A DNA stretch of 64,000 nucleotides from Alistipes sp. (GTDB lineage Bacteria; Bacteroidota; Bacteroidia; Bacteroidales; Rikenellaceae), in the NCBI GenBank assembly GCA_020026335.1, contig JAHHQO010000004.1, positions 1-64,000 of the forward strand. Direction: 5' to 3'. This document shows positions 16,465 to 26,217 of this stretch, piece by piece (position 1 is the stretch's first letter; each line of letters opens with the position of its first letter). The translations under genes and the position numbers were made by a program. The notes under the pieces were generated by a model that saw only the letters and a program-made list of their open reading frames with translations, was not told the origin of the DNA and made no database searches.

Positions 16465-16865
16465 CAGGATGGAACATCAAAAAAACAATAATCCTAATCT
16501 TCATGCTATTGCCTTATGCGGTCTTCGCAAAGAAGATTGCGACCTCCAAGAAAACGCAAATGACCTGCCTGATGATGATGTGTGGTGTAACCGCAATGAT
16601 GGCGCAGACCACCGCAGGAGACTATTCGGCCGGTACAGCGGCATTGACCCAAGTGAGCGAAGAAATCGCCAAGTATGTTCCCATTGTGGTAAAACTGTGC
16701 TACGCCATTGCCGGTGTGGTTGCCGTTGTGGGTGCAATCTCGGTTTATATCGCGATGAACAACGAGGAGCAGGATGTGAAGAAGAAGATCATGATGGTGG
16801 TCGGTGCCTGTATCTTCCTCATTGCGGCAGCCCAGGCATTACCTCTGTTCTTCGGTCTCTCTTAA
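16461..16865 (+). CDS. conjugal transfer protein TraE (DUF4134)
   Basis: A 134-aa small membrane protein of the DUF4134/TraE family, probably the VirB2-like pilin or core membrane component in Bacteroides conjugation systems. The N-terminus is a signal/anchor region. After the likely processed segment (MMAQTTAGDYSAG) come two hydrophobic helices, about residues 73-95 and 105-130, separated by NNEEQDVKKK. This is the normal family layout, although the N-terminal 45 residues are longer than usual and an internal start is possible. It overlaps the previous gene by 4 bp and is followed by traF. Confidence 0.85.
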   Translation: MTGWNIKKTIILIFMLLPYAVFAKKIATSKKTQMTCLMMMCGVTAMMAQTTAGDYSAGTAALTQVSEEIAKYVPIVVKLCYAIAGVVAVVGAISVYIAMNNEEQDVKKKIMMVVGACIFLIAAAQALPLFFGLS

Positions 16866-16877
16866 ACCATAGGCGAC

Positions 16878-17174
16878 ATGGACGGCAGAGAGGAACACTA
16901 TCCAGATTATCCATTGTTCAAGGGGCTTCAACGTCCCCTTGAATTTATGGGTATTCAAGGACGATACATCTATTGGGCGGCAGCTACGATAGGCATTGCC
17001 ATAGTCGGCTTTATCATAGCCTACTGTCTGGCAGGATTCGTTCTCGCACTGATTGTACTGGCGGTTTCCATAACAGGCGGTGCCGGACTGATTCTGTTCA
17101 AGCAGCGCAAGGGACTGCACAGCAAACGAGAGGAGCGAGGTGTGTTCATCTATGCCTATTCCAAGAAAATGTAA
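16878..17174 (+). CDS. conjugal transfer protein TraF (DUF4133, VirB3-like)
   Basis: A 98-aa protein with the DUF4133 pattern: YPLFKGLQRPLEFMGIQGRYIYW, then two transmembrane helices (about residues 36-58 and 60-77) and a basic tail (KQRKGLHSKREERGVFIYAY). VirB3-like proteins sit in the inner membrane with the VirB4 ATPase, here the traG product encoded next. Position and size are as in other Bacteroides ICEs. Confidence 0.9.
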   Translation: MDGREEHYPDYPLFKGLQRPLEFMGIQGRYIYWAAATIGIAIVGFIIAYCLAGFVLALIVLAVSITGGAGLILFKQRKGLHSKREERGVFIYAYSKKM

Positions 17175-17219
17175 CAGAAAACCATTTGACCATGAATGGA
17201 TATATTGAATGTTGAACGT

Positions 17220-17254
17220 GGGTAGGCTTGTCCTTTGATTAGGTCAGCCTACCC
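17220..17254 (+). repeat. hairpin between traF and traG
   Basis: GGGTAGGCT and AGCCTACCC pair perfectly around a 17-nt loop. There is no T tract after it (TTAATTG), so it is more likely an mRNA processing or stability element, or a weak attenuator, than a strong terminator. It ends 18 bp before the traG start. Confidence 0.55.
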
Positions 17255-17272
17255 TTAATTGTAAATACCCGA

Positions 17273-19990
17273 ATGATTACATACATCTTCCTGATTTTTA
17301 TTGCCATTTGCGCAGGCATGGCTATTTCTGTCTATGCCTTTGGCACGGGAGGCAAACGGAAGCGGATATTCCAGGACATCTATTTCTCCGTGGAAGATGC
17401 AGACGGTATCGGTGTGATATATACTAAGACAGGTGAATATTCTGCTGTGCTGAAAGTGGAGAATCCGGTACAGAAGTATTGTGCCAACATTGATGCCTAT
17501 TACGAGTTCACCCAACTCTTTACCGCCATAGCACAGACATTAGGAGAAGGATACGCCCTACACAAGCAGGATATTTTTGTAAAAAAGAGTTTTGAAGGAA
17601 TGAACGGTGTAGAACGTGAATTTCTCTCTTCATCCTATTTCCGTTACTTTAACGGCAGACCCTACACCGACAGCGAATGTTATCTGACCATCACTCAGGA
17701 ATCCAAGAAGAGCAGCCTGTTTTCATACGACAGCAAGAAATGGCGTGACTTCCTTGTAAAGATACGCAAGGTACATGACCAGTTGCGTGATGCAGGTGTT
17801 CAGATTAAGTTTCTGGGCAAACAGGAAGTCAGCGACTATGCAGACCGCTACTTCGCCATGAATTTCAAAGACAAGGTAGTCTCCATGACCAATTTCAAAG
17901 TGGATGACGAATGTATCACCATGGGCGACAAGCGTTGCAAGGTATATAGCCTTGTGGATGTAGATAGTGTAAGCCTGCCTTCCGTCATCCGTCCTTACAT
18001 GAATGTGGAGGTCAACAACAGCAGTATGCCAATGGATCTGGTATCCGCGGTATCATCCATACCCAACGCCGAAGCCGTGGTGTATAATCAGATGATATTC
18101 ATTCCCAACCAAAAGAGGGAACTGGCCTTGCTTGACAAAAAGAAAAACCGCCATGCGAGTATGCCCAATCCCGGCAACCAGATGGCAGTCGAGGACATCA
18201 AGCGTGTGCAGGAAGTGGTGGCACGAGAGAGCAAACAATTGGTATATACCCACTACAACCTTGTGGTAGCCATATCCGCAAAGACTGACATCCACAAATG
18301 CACGAACCATCTGGAGAACAGTTTTTCAAGAATGGGTATTCACATATCCAAGAGAGCCTATAACCAGTTGGAACTGTTCGTCAATTCCTTTCCCGGTAAC
18401 TGTTACGGCATGAATCCGGAGTATGATCGTTTCCTCACTTTAGGAGATGCAGCGACCTGTCTGATGTACAAGGAGCGCATCCTGCATAGCGAGAAGACTC
18501 CTTTGAAAATCTATTATACGGACAGGCAAGGCGTACCTGTGGCTATCGACATCACAGGAAAAGAGGGTGCAGAAAAGTTTACAGACAACAGTAACTTTTT
18601 CTGTTTGGGGCCTTCGGGGAGCGGCAAGTCGTTCCACATGAACAGCGTGATACGACAGCTCCACGAACAGGGTACGGATGTAGTGATGGTCGATACCGGT
18701 AACTCCTACGAAGGGCTGTGTGAATATTTAGGCGGCAAGTATATCTCCTATACCGAGGAGTGTCCCATCACGATGAACCCGTTCCGTATCAACCGGCAGG
18801 AGCTGAACGTGGAAAAGACCGGATTCCTGAAAAACCTTGTGCTGCTGATCTGGAAAGGAAGCCAAGGGTCTGTTACCAAGACAGAAGACAGGCTGATAGA
18901 ACAGGTCATCACGGAATATTACGACACCTACTTCAATAAGTTCAATGGTTTCACACCGCCCCAAAGGGAAGATTTGCGCAAAAGTCTCCTGATTGACGAG
19001 CGCAACAAAGGCGGCAACCGTTCCGAAAACGAAGCGGAACTGAATGTACGGATAGAAAAGGTTATCAACGAGATAGAGCGAAGAAGAAAGGAATTGAAAG
19101 TAGAATCATTGTCATTCAACACATTTTATGAGTTCTCCGTACAGCGTATTCCCGACATCTGCAATGAGAACAGCATTTTGGGAATAGACTTCTCTACCTA
19201 CCGCTATATGATGAAAGACTTCTATCGGGGCGGTAATCACGAAAAGACCCTGAACGAGAATATGGACAGTTCACTGTTTGATGAGACCTTCATCGTCTTC
19301 GAGATCGATTCCATAAAAGATGACCCGCTCCTGTTCCCCTTGGTAACACTTATCATCATGGACGTGTTCCTGCAGAAAATGCGCATCAAGAAGAACCGCA
19401 AGGTCTTGGTCATTGAGGAGGCATGGAAAGCCATCGCTTCTCCACTTATGGCGGAATACATCAAGTTTATGTACAAAACCGCTCGAAAGTTTTGGGCAAG
19501 CGTGGGCGTAGTGACTCAGGAAATCCAGGACATCATCGGCTCTGAAATCGTAAAGGAAGCCATCATCAATAACTCCGATGTGGTGATGCTGCTTGACCAA
19601 AGCAAATTCCGTGAACGCTTCGACACGATCAAGGCGATACTCGGACTGACCGATGTGGACTGTAAGAAAATATTCACCATCAACCGACTGGAGAATAAAG
19701 AAGGACGTTCATTTTTCCGTGAAGTCTTCATCCGCCGTGGCACAACCAGCGGAGTATATGGCGTGGAAGAACCGCATGAATGCTATATGACCTATACCAC
19801 GGAACGTGCGGAAAAAGAGGCGTTGAAACTCTATAAAACAGAGTTGCAATGCAGCCACAAGGAGGCTATCGAACGGTATTGTGCCGACTGGGAAGCTTCC
19901 GGAATAGGCAAATCCCTGCCGTTCGCCCAAAAAGTGAACATAGCCGGGAAAGTATTGAATCTTCATCAACCAAAGACAAAACAACAATGA
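17273..19990 (+). CDS. traG: TraG, VirB4-like conjugation ATPase
   Basis: A 905-aa ATPase that powers assembly of the type IV secretion channel. A single N-terminal transmembrane helix is present (IFLIFIAICAGMAISVYAFG), followed by the VirB4 N-terminal domain. Walker A is GPSGSGKS (about residues 446-453) and Walker B is KVLVIEEAWKAI (about 709-720). A conserved VTQEIQDI segment is near 744 and VVMLLDQ near 774. All ATPase motifs are intact. The stop overlaps the next start (ATGA at 19987), so the following gene is translationally coupled. Confidence 0.95.
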   Translation: MITYIFLIFIAICAGMAISVYAFGTGGKRKRIFQDIYFSVEDADGIGVIYTKTGEYSAVLKVENPVQKYCANIDAYYEFTQLFTAIAQTLGEGYALHKQDIFVKKSFEGMNGVEREFLSSSYFRYFNGRPYTDSECYLTITQESKKSSLFSYDSKKWRDFLVKIRKVHDQLRDAGVQIKFLGKQEVSDYADRYFAMNFKDKVVSMTNFKVDDECITMGDKRCKVYSLVDVDSVSLPSVIRPYMNVEVNNSSMPMDLVSAVSSIPNAEAVVYNQMIFIPNQKRELALLDKKKNRHASMPNPGNQMAVEDIKRVQEVVARESKQLVYTHYNLVVAISAKTDIHKCTNHLENSFSRMGIHISKRAYNQLELFVNSFPGNCYGMNPEYDRFLTLGDAATCLMYKERILHSEKTPLKIYYTDRQGVPVAIDITGKEGAEKFTDNSNFFCLGPSGSGKSFHMNSVIRQLHEQGTDVVMVDTGNSYEGLCEYLGGKYISYTEECPITMNPFRINRQELNVEKTGFLKNLVLLIWKGSQGSVTKTEDRLIEQVITEYYDTYFNKFNGFTPPQREDLRKSLLIDERNKGGNRSENEAELNVRIEKVINEIERRRKELKVESLSFNTFYEFSVQRIPDICNENSILGIDFSTYRYMMKDFYRGGNHEKTLNENMDSSLFDETFIVFEIDSIKDDPLLFPLVTLIIMDVFLQKMRIKKNRKVLVIEEAWKAIASPLMAEYIKFMYKTARKFWASVGVVTQEIQDIIGSEIVKEAIINNSDVVMLLDQSKFRERFDTIKAILGLTDVDCKKIFTINRLENKEGRSFFREVFIRRGTTSGVYGVEEPHECYMTYTTERAEKEALKLYKTELQCSHKEAIERYCADWEASGIGKSLPFAQKVNIAGKVLNLHQPKTKQQ

Positions 19991-22512
19991 AACGATTCGC
20001 TCTCATAATAATGACAATAGCCACGATTTTCGTCCAACAAGCCCACGCTCAGTATTACAGCGTGAACTACGATGCGAAAACCGTGGCCGCCATGGTTGCA
20101 GCTTACAGTACAGAAACTGTTGCCGAGGCATATTATGACGAGCAGGTACAAGCCATCTTGAAACACTATAAGGCTTCGGAAATGGCAACAGCCGGTATAT
20201 TCACAAGCAAATTTTTGGAACGCAAAGCACTCACTGATTTGGGTATTTGGAGCAGTGCCACGGAAAATTATTATTACCGGAGAATCTATCATTTAGTGGC
20301 ACACAAGATTATCCCCAAGACATGGATTGTCGCCAGACTGATGCTCCGTTCCCCTCAGACAGCCCTTCATTGGGGCAGCTATCTGATGAAGGTGTGTGAT
20401 GATACCAAAGCTCTCTGTATGCAGTTCGAGAGCATTGTCACCAATAGCACCTTATCATTTTCGGACATCGCCTTTTTGGAGTTCAACGAAGAGATAGCCG
20501 CTATTTTGAGACTCTCGGAAATCGGCAATGCGGATTGGAAACGCCTCTTTGACGATCTATCCAAAGTTCCGGGCAATTTCACGAAAGAAAACCTGAAAGC
20601 CGATTTGGACAAGCTCTACCGGATGGGAGCCGGCCTTGCCACTTCGGGTATCACCAACATCGGTAACGCCCTTTTACAGCAAAACTCTTTCCATGAGTTG
20701 ATGAACGGCAAGGTCGGCAAGGTCATGGACATCTTTGAACATTACAGCGGTCTCTTCAAGCAATTGGAGAACAATACAGGGCAGACCATACTCGGCATTA
20801 TAGGTGGTCCGGACAATGTTGCAAAATTGTTCAAGTTCAGTGATTACGACCTTGCCTCATGGATTACCGACTATTTGGATGAGACTTCGGGCAGCTACTA
20901 TACCCAGCGGTGGTATATTGCCAGACGCAATCGTGGTAGCATGTCGCTTTGTGACTATGTGCCTCCGACCGATGACAAGAGCATCCTTGAAGGTGGTGAA
21001 TGGACTCGTTTCAAGACAAAGGATCCGAATTTCTATCCCAATGCTTCACAAAGGGAGCAGGCCCTTTCCAATTCGGAGCGTTATGCAGGATGGTCAAGGA
21101 ACAGAGTGCAGCAGCTCAACAATGCCAATGACGGATTCAATTACGCCATCAATTGCTACCAGTCCTGCTATATCATTAAGAAAGGAAAGAAACAGACCAA
21201 GAAAGCATACGCCTACGAAATCCACGTCACGAAGAGTTGGAACGACGAAGAAATCGTTTACGAGGATCTGTTTGACTCCTACACTATGGACTTAAACACT
21301 TTCAAGGCAAAACTAAATGCGCTTTTATCAGAGTATAATGAAAACGAAGACGGGTATGTCTATTACATCGCATCCGATAGCCGAAACTATTATCAGGCGA
21401 CCAACGAAGAGAAGCTGAAAGGCTGTGAGACCGTAACAATCAGTGTGACCTGTTCGGATGGAGCGACACTTGGGCAGGGAACAACCCAATACAAGTGCCG
21501 TAAATGCGGTAAGACACTTAATGCCCATTCCAAAGAGTGTGCAATGAAGACCACAGTTGAGAGCGAAGAACTTGACTTGTCGGAACTGGATGCCATGCAA
21601 CGGGAGGCGGACAACAAGGTTTACGCACTCCAGTTTCAAATATCCGCATTGGAAAAGGAAAATGAATTGCTGATCAAGCAAATAGCCAATGTCAGTATGG
21701 AAGATGCCCTCCCTCTCCGTCAGAAATACAATGAGAATAAGGCGGAAATAGAGAGTCTGAAGCCGGAACTTGCCTCCTGGCAGCAAAAACAGGCCGAAAT
21801 CTCACAGGCGAAGGAAGAAGCCAAAAGCGAAAATGATGTGGCGACCGATGACTACTACCGCATACCGGCAATTATGCAGGACTGCAAGATGGCTTACAAC
21901 ATCACCTGGCAAGATAACGGCACGTGGAGCGGTTACACCTTTATCAGAAAAGGAACGATACCCAATATCAACGGCATCATCACGTTCAGGGCGACACTGA
22001 AAATTGCACGAAAGCCGAAATATTTTCTGGGTATCAAGATACACAGAGCCATCCTGCAAATCTCGTGGAACTTGACCACGGAATATTCCGATACCCACGT
22101 GGTGGAAGTGATAACACTAGATCCCGGCATGAGTGAAAAGGAAAAGACAAAATTAGTCAATGACCGTATAGCCGAGATTGCGAAAGAATATCCCAAATGC
22201 AAGATAACCACGGAATATGCCCGGACTGTCCCGCCAGAAGATACGAAGACCAACGACATGTACCATCTGCTTTGGTCAAGCGACCGTCTGGAGATAGCCC
22301 GTGAAGTGGATTCCCGGCTTACAAAGATTTATGCCGACCTGGTGTCCATGGAGAAGATGATGCACTACAAACGCAGTATTATCGACATGCTGAAAGATGT
22401 GTTGCCTCCAATCAATGACGAGGAAGGTCGCAGATTGTCCCTTGTCGAAGAATGCCACGACCGATGGATGGAGAACGCAAGAAACAAAAAGATCAAGGAG
22501 CGTAATCGATGA
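19987..22512 (+). CDS. large exported conjugation accessory protein
   Basis: An 841-aa protein with a signal peptide (MKRFALIIMTIATIFVQQAHAQ). No known enzyme domain is recognised. The first 280 residues are helical. The middle has a short zinc-ribbon-like YKCRKCGK ... HSKEC (about 500-516). A long coiled coil follows (about 525-615: LDAMQREADNKVYALQFQIS). The C-terminus (CHDRWMENARNKK) recalls the RW tail of the smaller exported proteins in this ICE. The start at 19987 is chosen over 19849 because of the signal peptide and the overlap with the traG stop. It is probably periplasmic or envelope-bound. Confidence 0.7.
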   Translation: MKRFALIIMTIATIFVQQAHAQYYSVNYDAKTVAAMVAAYSTETVAEAYYDEQVQAILKHYKASEMATAGIFTSKFLERKALTDLGIWSSATENYYYRRIYHLVAHKIIPKTWIVARLMLRSPQTALHWGSYLMKVCDDTKALCMQFESIVTNSTLSFSDIAFLEFNEEIAAILRLSEIGNADWKRLFDDLSKVPGNFTKENLKADLDKLYRMGAGLATSGITNIGNALLQQNSFHELMNGKVGKVMDIFEHYSGLFKQLENNTGQTILGIIGGPDNVAKLFKFSDYDLASWITDYLDETSGSYYTQRWYIARRNRGSMSLCDYVPPTDDKSILEGGEWTRFKTKDPNFYPNASQREQALSNSERYAGWSRNRVQQLNNANDGFNYAINCYQSCYIIKKGKKQTKKAYAYEIHVTKSWNDEEIVYEDLFDSYTMDLNTFKAKLNALLSEYNENEDGYVYYIASDSRNYYQATNEEKLKGCETVTISVTCSDGATLGQGTTQYKCRKCGKTLNAHSKECAMKTTVESEELDLSELDAMQREADNKVYALQFQISALEKENELLIKQIANVSMEDALPLRQKYNENKAEIESLKPELASWQQKQAEISQAKEEAKSENDVATDDYYRIPAIMQDCKMAYNITWQDNGTWSGYTFIRKGTIPNINGIITFRATLKIARKPKYFLGIKIHRAILQISWNLTTEYSDTHVVEVITLDPGMSEKEKTKLVNDRIAEIAKEYPKCKITTEYARTVPPEDTKTNDMYHLLWSSDRLEIAREVDSRLTKIYADLVSMEKMMHYKRSIIDMLKDVLPPINDEEGRRLSLVEECHDRWMENARNKKIKERNR

Positions 22513-23240
22513 ACACAAGCAAGACATACATATTCGGACTGATAATCATGCTGCTTGCACCTTTGTCCACAAAGGCACAGTGGAGTTTTGACATAGGTAC
22601 GGTGGAAGCCTACATCAACGACCATAAACAACAGCGCAGCCTTTTGCTGGCTCGCTCTACTTTGGAACACAGTAACAAACTCCTGCACGAATATAGCCGT
22701 AAGGAGACTGTCGGCTACAAGGAATTGAATGTGGATTTAGATAAATATACCAGAGCCTTCGATGTGATTGACGTGATGTACCAGTCGTTACGCACAGCGT
22801 TGAATGTCCATTCCACCTATCAGGGTGTCAGTGACAGGATATCCGACTACAATGCAATGCTTGAAGATTTCAATGAAAAGGTAATCAAAAGGAAACACAT
22901 TGAACTGGCAGATACGCTGATACTCTCCATTAATGCCAGAGCCATACGGATGATAGCTCAAGAGGGCGAATACCTCTACAAGTCCGTGAGCGATTTAGTT
23001 CTGTATGCCACAGGAGCAGCTGCCTGTTCCACTTCAGATTTGCTGATGGTGTTGAACAGCATCAACCATTCTTTAGACAATATCGAAAAGCATCTGAACA
23101 GGGCCTACTTTGAGACATGGCAGTACATACAAGTCCGTATTGGCTATTGGAAAGAGAAAGTCTATCGCTCCAAAAGCAAACGGGAACTTATTGACGATGC
23201 TTTCGGCAGGTGGAGACAATCAGGAAAATTGGATTATTGA
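22509..23240 (+). CDS. exported helical conjugation protein, RW-tail family
   Basis: A 243-aa protein with a signal peptide ending TKAQ. The mature part is almost all helical. The last 50 residues (LFVLNS-like helix, then TWQYIQVRIGYWKEK and IDDAFGRWRQSGK) share the pattern I-x3-A-x2-RW with the proteins at 23263, 45220 and 45926. Function is unknown. Its place between TraG and TraJ, and its export, suggest a periplasmic part of the transfer machine. It overlaps the preceding gene by 4 bp. Confidence 0.68.
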   Translation: MNTSKTYIFGLIIMLLAPLSTKAQWSFDIGTVEAYINDHKQQRSLLLARSTLEHSNKLLHEYSRKETVGYKELNVDLDKYTRAFDVIDVMYQSLRTALNVHSTYQGVSDRISDYNAMLEDFNEKVIKRKHIELADTLILSINARAIRMIAQEGEYLYKSVSDLVLYATGAAACSTSDLLMVLNSINHSLDNIEKHLNRAYFETWQYIQVRIGYWKEKVYRSKSKRELIDDAFGRWRQSGKLDY

Positions 23241-23262
23241 CAACTAAAATACAGAGAATCAT

Positions 23263-24003
23263 ATGAAATGGATATTGACAACAGCAATGATGATGTCTGT
23301 GACAATCGGGGCGAAAGCCCAATATGTCACTTACAACCACGATTCGCCCAAGATGAATCAGATTACAGTGGGAGAAACCGGAGCCGGGGCACTCAAACCA
23401 GAACTTTATTATATGTTGCTGCACAACAAATACAAGAAAACGGCAGCGGTAAAGAACAAACTCTCATTCCGGACAACGGCAGGTGTGGCATCCTATCAAC
23501 AGGTGGACGAAGCGGAAGTCATTGATTCCGTATTGACCAGTCGGACCAAGATTGAAGCCTTGAATGTGGCAGACCGACAGGTGGATCTTGCCTGGCTTGC
23601 GGAAAAGGACAAAATCGAATCTCAGATGCGGCAGTTTCAGAAGAACATAGACCGTATAGTGATGACTGGCGGCACACCAAAAGAGAAAGAACGTTGGAGC
23701 GACTACTACCAGATATATCAATGCGCCATCAAAGCGACAAAGGATGCCTATATGCCCAATGCAGAGCGGAAGAGACAATACCTGCAAATCTATACCGATG
23801 TCTCCAGGCAGAATGATGTACTGGTCAAATACCTCGTCCAGTTGAGTAACCGCAATGCCACGAAAAATCTCCTTTCGGCAAGTAACAACCACTCGATAGA
23901 CAAGAGAAGCATCATCAGCAATGCCATGAGTCGATGGAATGAATCCCAGGCAGCAGTACGAGGGTCGCAAGGCGATGGCGGTAATGAGAGTGTGAGCAGA
24001 TAA
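23263..24003 (+). CDS. exported DUF5045-like conjugation protein, RW-tail family
   Basis: A 246-aa protein with a signal peptide (VTIGAKAQ). It resembles the DUF5045 proteins found before TraJ in Bacteroidales ICEs; this assignment is from memory of the family. It is mainly helical, with a short N-terminal mature segment (YVTYNHDSPKMNQITVGETG). It ends IISNAMSRWNESQAAV and a Gly/Ser-rich tail. It occupies the slot of TraI in CTnDOT. Likely periplasmic; role unknown. Confidence 0.65.
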   Translation: MKWILTTAMMMSVTIGAKAQYVTYNHDSPKMNQITVGETGAGALKPELYYMLLHNKYKKTAAVKNKLSFRTTAGVASYQQVDEAEVIDSVLTSRTKIEALNVADRQVDLAWLAEKDKIESQMRQFQKNIDRIVMTGGTPKEKERWSDYYQIYQCAIKATKDAYMPNAERKRQYLQIYTDVSRQNDVLVKYLVQLSNRNATKNLLSASNNHSIDKRSIISNAMSRWNESQAAVRGSQGDGGNESVSR

Positions 24004-24029
24004 TAACAGAATGATAAACAAACAGAAAA

Positions 24030-25163
24030 ATGGCAAGCGGAGATATCCTTTCAGACTTCGGCATCAATCTGCTTGAAGAAGAGATAGATGACGTAATTTT
24101 TCAGACCAATGAGTTTTTGACAGATGCCACGTTTACAGGCTCACAGGGGCCGTTTTGGTGGATATTGCAGATGTGCATGGCACTTGCAGCCCTGTTCGCC
24201 ATTATTATGGCGGCAGGCATGGCGTATAAGATGATGGTCAAGAACGAGCCATTGGATGTCATGAAACTGTTCAAGCCACTGGCAATTTCAATTATTCTCT
24301 GTTGGTGGTATCCACCGGCAGACACAGGCATGGTGAACAGCGGCAGCAACTGGTGTGTATTGGACTTTCTGTCCTATATTCCGAATTGCATCGGTTCTTA
24401 TACACACGACCTGTATCAGGCAGAAGCCACACATATTGAGGATAAATTCAAGGAGGTACAGCAACTCATTTATGCGAGAGACACAATGTACACCAGTCTG
24501 CAAGCACAGGCAGACGTGGCACATAGTGGAACTTCCGATCCCAACCTGATAGAAGCCACCATGGAGCAAACAGGCGTGGATGAAGTGACAAACATGGAAA
24601 AAGATGCAGCCAAACTTTGGTTTACCTCTCTTACATCTGGAATTGTGGTAGGTATAGATAAAATTGTGATGCTCATAGCCTTAATCGTATTTAGAATCGG
24701 TTGGTGGGCTACGATCTACTGCCAGCAAATCCTGCTCGGAATGCTGACTATTTTCGGTCCGATACAGTGGGCATTTTCGCTATTGCCCAAGTGGGAAGGA
24801 GCCTGGGCAAAATGGCTGACAAGGTATCTGACGGTGCATTTCTATGGTGCGATGCTCTACTTCGTCGGGTTTTACGTGCTGTTGCTTTTCGACATCGTGC
24901 TTTGCATACAGGTAGAGAACCTGACAGCCATCACAGTCAGTGAACAGACTATGGCTGCCTACCTGCAAAACAGTTTCTTCTCTGCCGGCTATCTTATGGC
25001 GGCAAGTATTGTTGCCTTGAAATGCCTGAACCTTGTGCCTGACTTGGCGGCATGGATGATTCCTGAAGGAGATACAGCTTTCTCTACCCGAAATTTCGGA
25101 GAGGGGGTAGCGCAGCAGGCAAAGATGACAGCGACAGGTGCAATCGGCACATTGGCAAGATAA
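24030..25163 (+). CDS. traJ: conjugal transfer protein TraJ (VirB6-like)
   Basis: A 377-aa polytopic inner-membrane protein. There are hydrophobic segments near residues 45-70, 85-100, 205-235, 240-260, 275-300 and 320-340. FWWILQMCMALAALFAIIMAAGMAY and the LCWWYPP motif are characteristic of Bacteroidetes TraJ. It forms part of the inner-membrane base of the type IV channel. Start at 24030 (MASGDILSDFGIN) fits family N-termini. Followed by a small gene and traK. Confidence 0.9.
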   Translation: MASGDILSDFGINLLEEEIDDVIFQTNEFLTDATFTGSQGPFWWILQMCMALAALFAIIMAAGMAYKMMVKNEPLDVMKLFKPLAISIILCWWYPPADTGMVNSGSNWCVLDFLSYIPNCIGSYTHDLYQAEATHIEDKFKEVQQLIYARDTMYTSLQAQADVAHSGTSDPNLIEATMEQTGVDEVTNMEKDAAKLWFTSLTSGIVVGIDKIVMLIALIVFRIGWWATIYCQQILLGMLTIFGPIQWAFSLLPKWEGAWAKWLTRYLTVHFYGAMLYFVGFYVLLLFDIVLCIQVENLTAITVSEQTMAAYLQNSFFSAGYLMAASIVALKCLNLVPDLAAWMIPEGDTAFSTRNFGEGVAQQAKMTATGAIGTLAR

Positions 25164-25192
25164 GATGAGTAAACAATTAACAGATAATTAAG

Positions 25193-25588
25193 ATGAATGT
25201 ACAAGAGAAAATTGAGAAATGGTGTAAGGATGGAAATTTCCTGACATATGCAGACAAACGTATGAGAGAGGAGTTGTGCCTTGTGCCGGAAAATCGAGTA
25301 TTGGATCCCAAGTTTGAAGAACTGGATGAAAGGTTTGATGTGGATGACCGTTACATCGACCCGATGGTGTCTTATCTGACCTACCGATTGCAACTTGCCA
25401 AATTGTCCCGAAACAAAAGGAAGCGCAGACGTGGTATCTGGTGGGTATTCGTACAAGTTATGATGTTGGGGCATTATATAAATGTGTTTGAAAATGAAGT
25501 GTACAATCTCTTGACCGAATTACAAGAGGAGATTATGCCCATGCTCCACAGTGAATATATCCAAAGTTTGCAAACAAAAAGACAATAA
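25193..25588 (+). CDS. small conserved protein between traJ and traK
   Basis: A 131-aa protein of unknown family. No signal peptide. It has a very basic stretch KLSRNKRKRRRGIWW at about residues 73-87, and is otherwise helical and acidic. Probably a cytoplasmic or peripheral membrane accessory factor of the transfer machine, judged only from its place in the operon. No homolog recognised. Confidence 0.6.
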   Translation: MNVQEKIEKWCKDGNFLTYADKRMREELCLVPENRVLDPKFEELDERFDVDDRYIDPMVSYLTYRLQLAKLSRNKRKRRRGIWWVFVQVMMLGHYINVFENEVYNLLTELQEEIMPMLHSEYIQSLQTKRQ

Positions 25589-25591
25589 ACT

Positions 25592-26206
25592 ATGGTTATC
25601 AAGAATCTGGAGAATAAAATAAAACTGGTCGGTATAATCTGTTCGCTCTTTCTTGCAGGCTGCATTCTCATCAGCGTGGTCAGCATTTGGACAGCAAGGA
25701 CAATGGTGACAGATGCACAACAGAAAGTATATGTATTGGACGGTAACGTGCCTATACTGGTTAACCGTACCACCATGGAAGAAACCCTAGATGTGGAAGC
25801 CAAAAGCCATGTGGAGATGTTCCACCATTTCTTCTTTACGCTTCCACCGGATGACAAATATATCCACTACACGATGAATAAGGCGATGTATTTAGTGGAT
25901 GAGACAGGATTGGCACAATACAACACGCTCAAAGAGAAAGGTTTTTACTCCAATATCTTAGGAACGAGTGCTGTCTTTTCAATCTATTGCGACAGCATTG
26001 CTTTTGATAAGGGAAAAATGGAGTTCACCTACTATGGCCGTCAGCGTATCGAACGCAGGAGCAATATCCTGATGCGTGAATTAGTGACAGCGGGACAGCT
26101 TAAACGAGTGCCGAGAACAGAGAACAATCCGCATGGGCTGTTGATAGTAAATTGGCGCACCCTTCTCAATAAGGACATCGAACAGAAAACGAAAACAACA
26201 TATTAA
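25592..26206 (+). CDS. traK: conjugal transfer protein TraK (VirB8-like)
   Basis: A 204-aa inner-membrane protein. It begins MVIKNLENKIKLVGIICSL with one transmembrane helix (about residues 10-35). The periplasmic domain carries family signatures HVEMFHHFFFTLPPDDKYI and the final HGLLIVNWRTLLNKDI. VirB8-like proteins nucleate the channel between the inner membrane and the VirB10/VirB9 core. Length and motifs are normal. It is 4 bp after the upstream gene. Confidence 0.93.
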   Translation: MVIKNLENKIKLVGIICSLFLAGCILISVVSIWTARTMVTDAQQKVYVLDGNVPILVNRTTMEETLDVEAKSHVEMFHHFFFTLPPDDKYIHYTMNKAMYLVDETGLAQYNTLKEKGFYSNILGTSAVFSIYCDSIAFDKGKMEFTYYGRQRIERRSNILMRELVTAGQLKRVPRTENNPHGLLIVNWRTLLNKDIEQKTKTTY

Positions 26207-26217
26207 AACATACAGCT

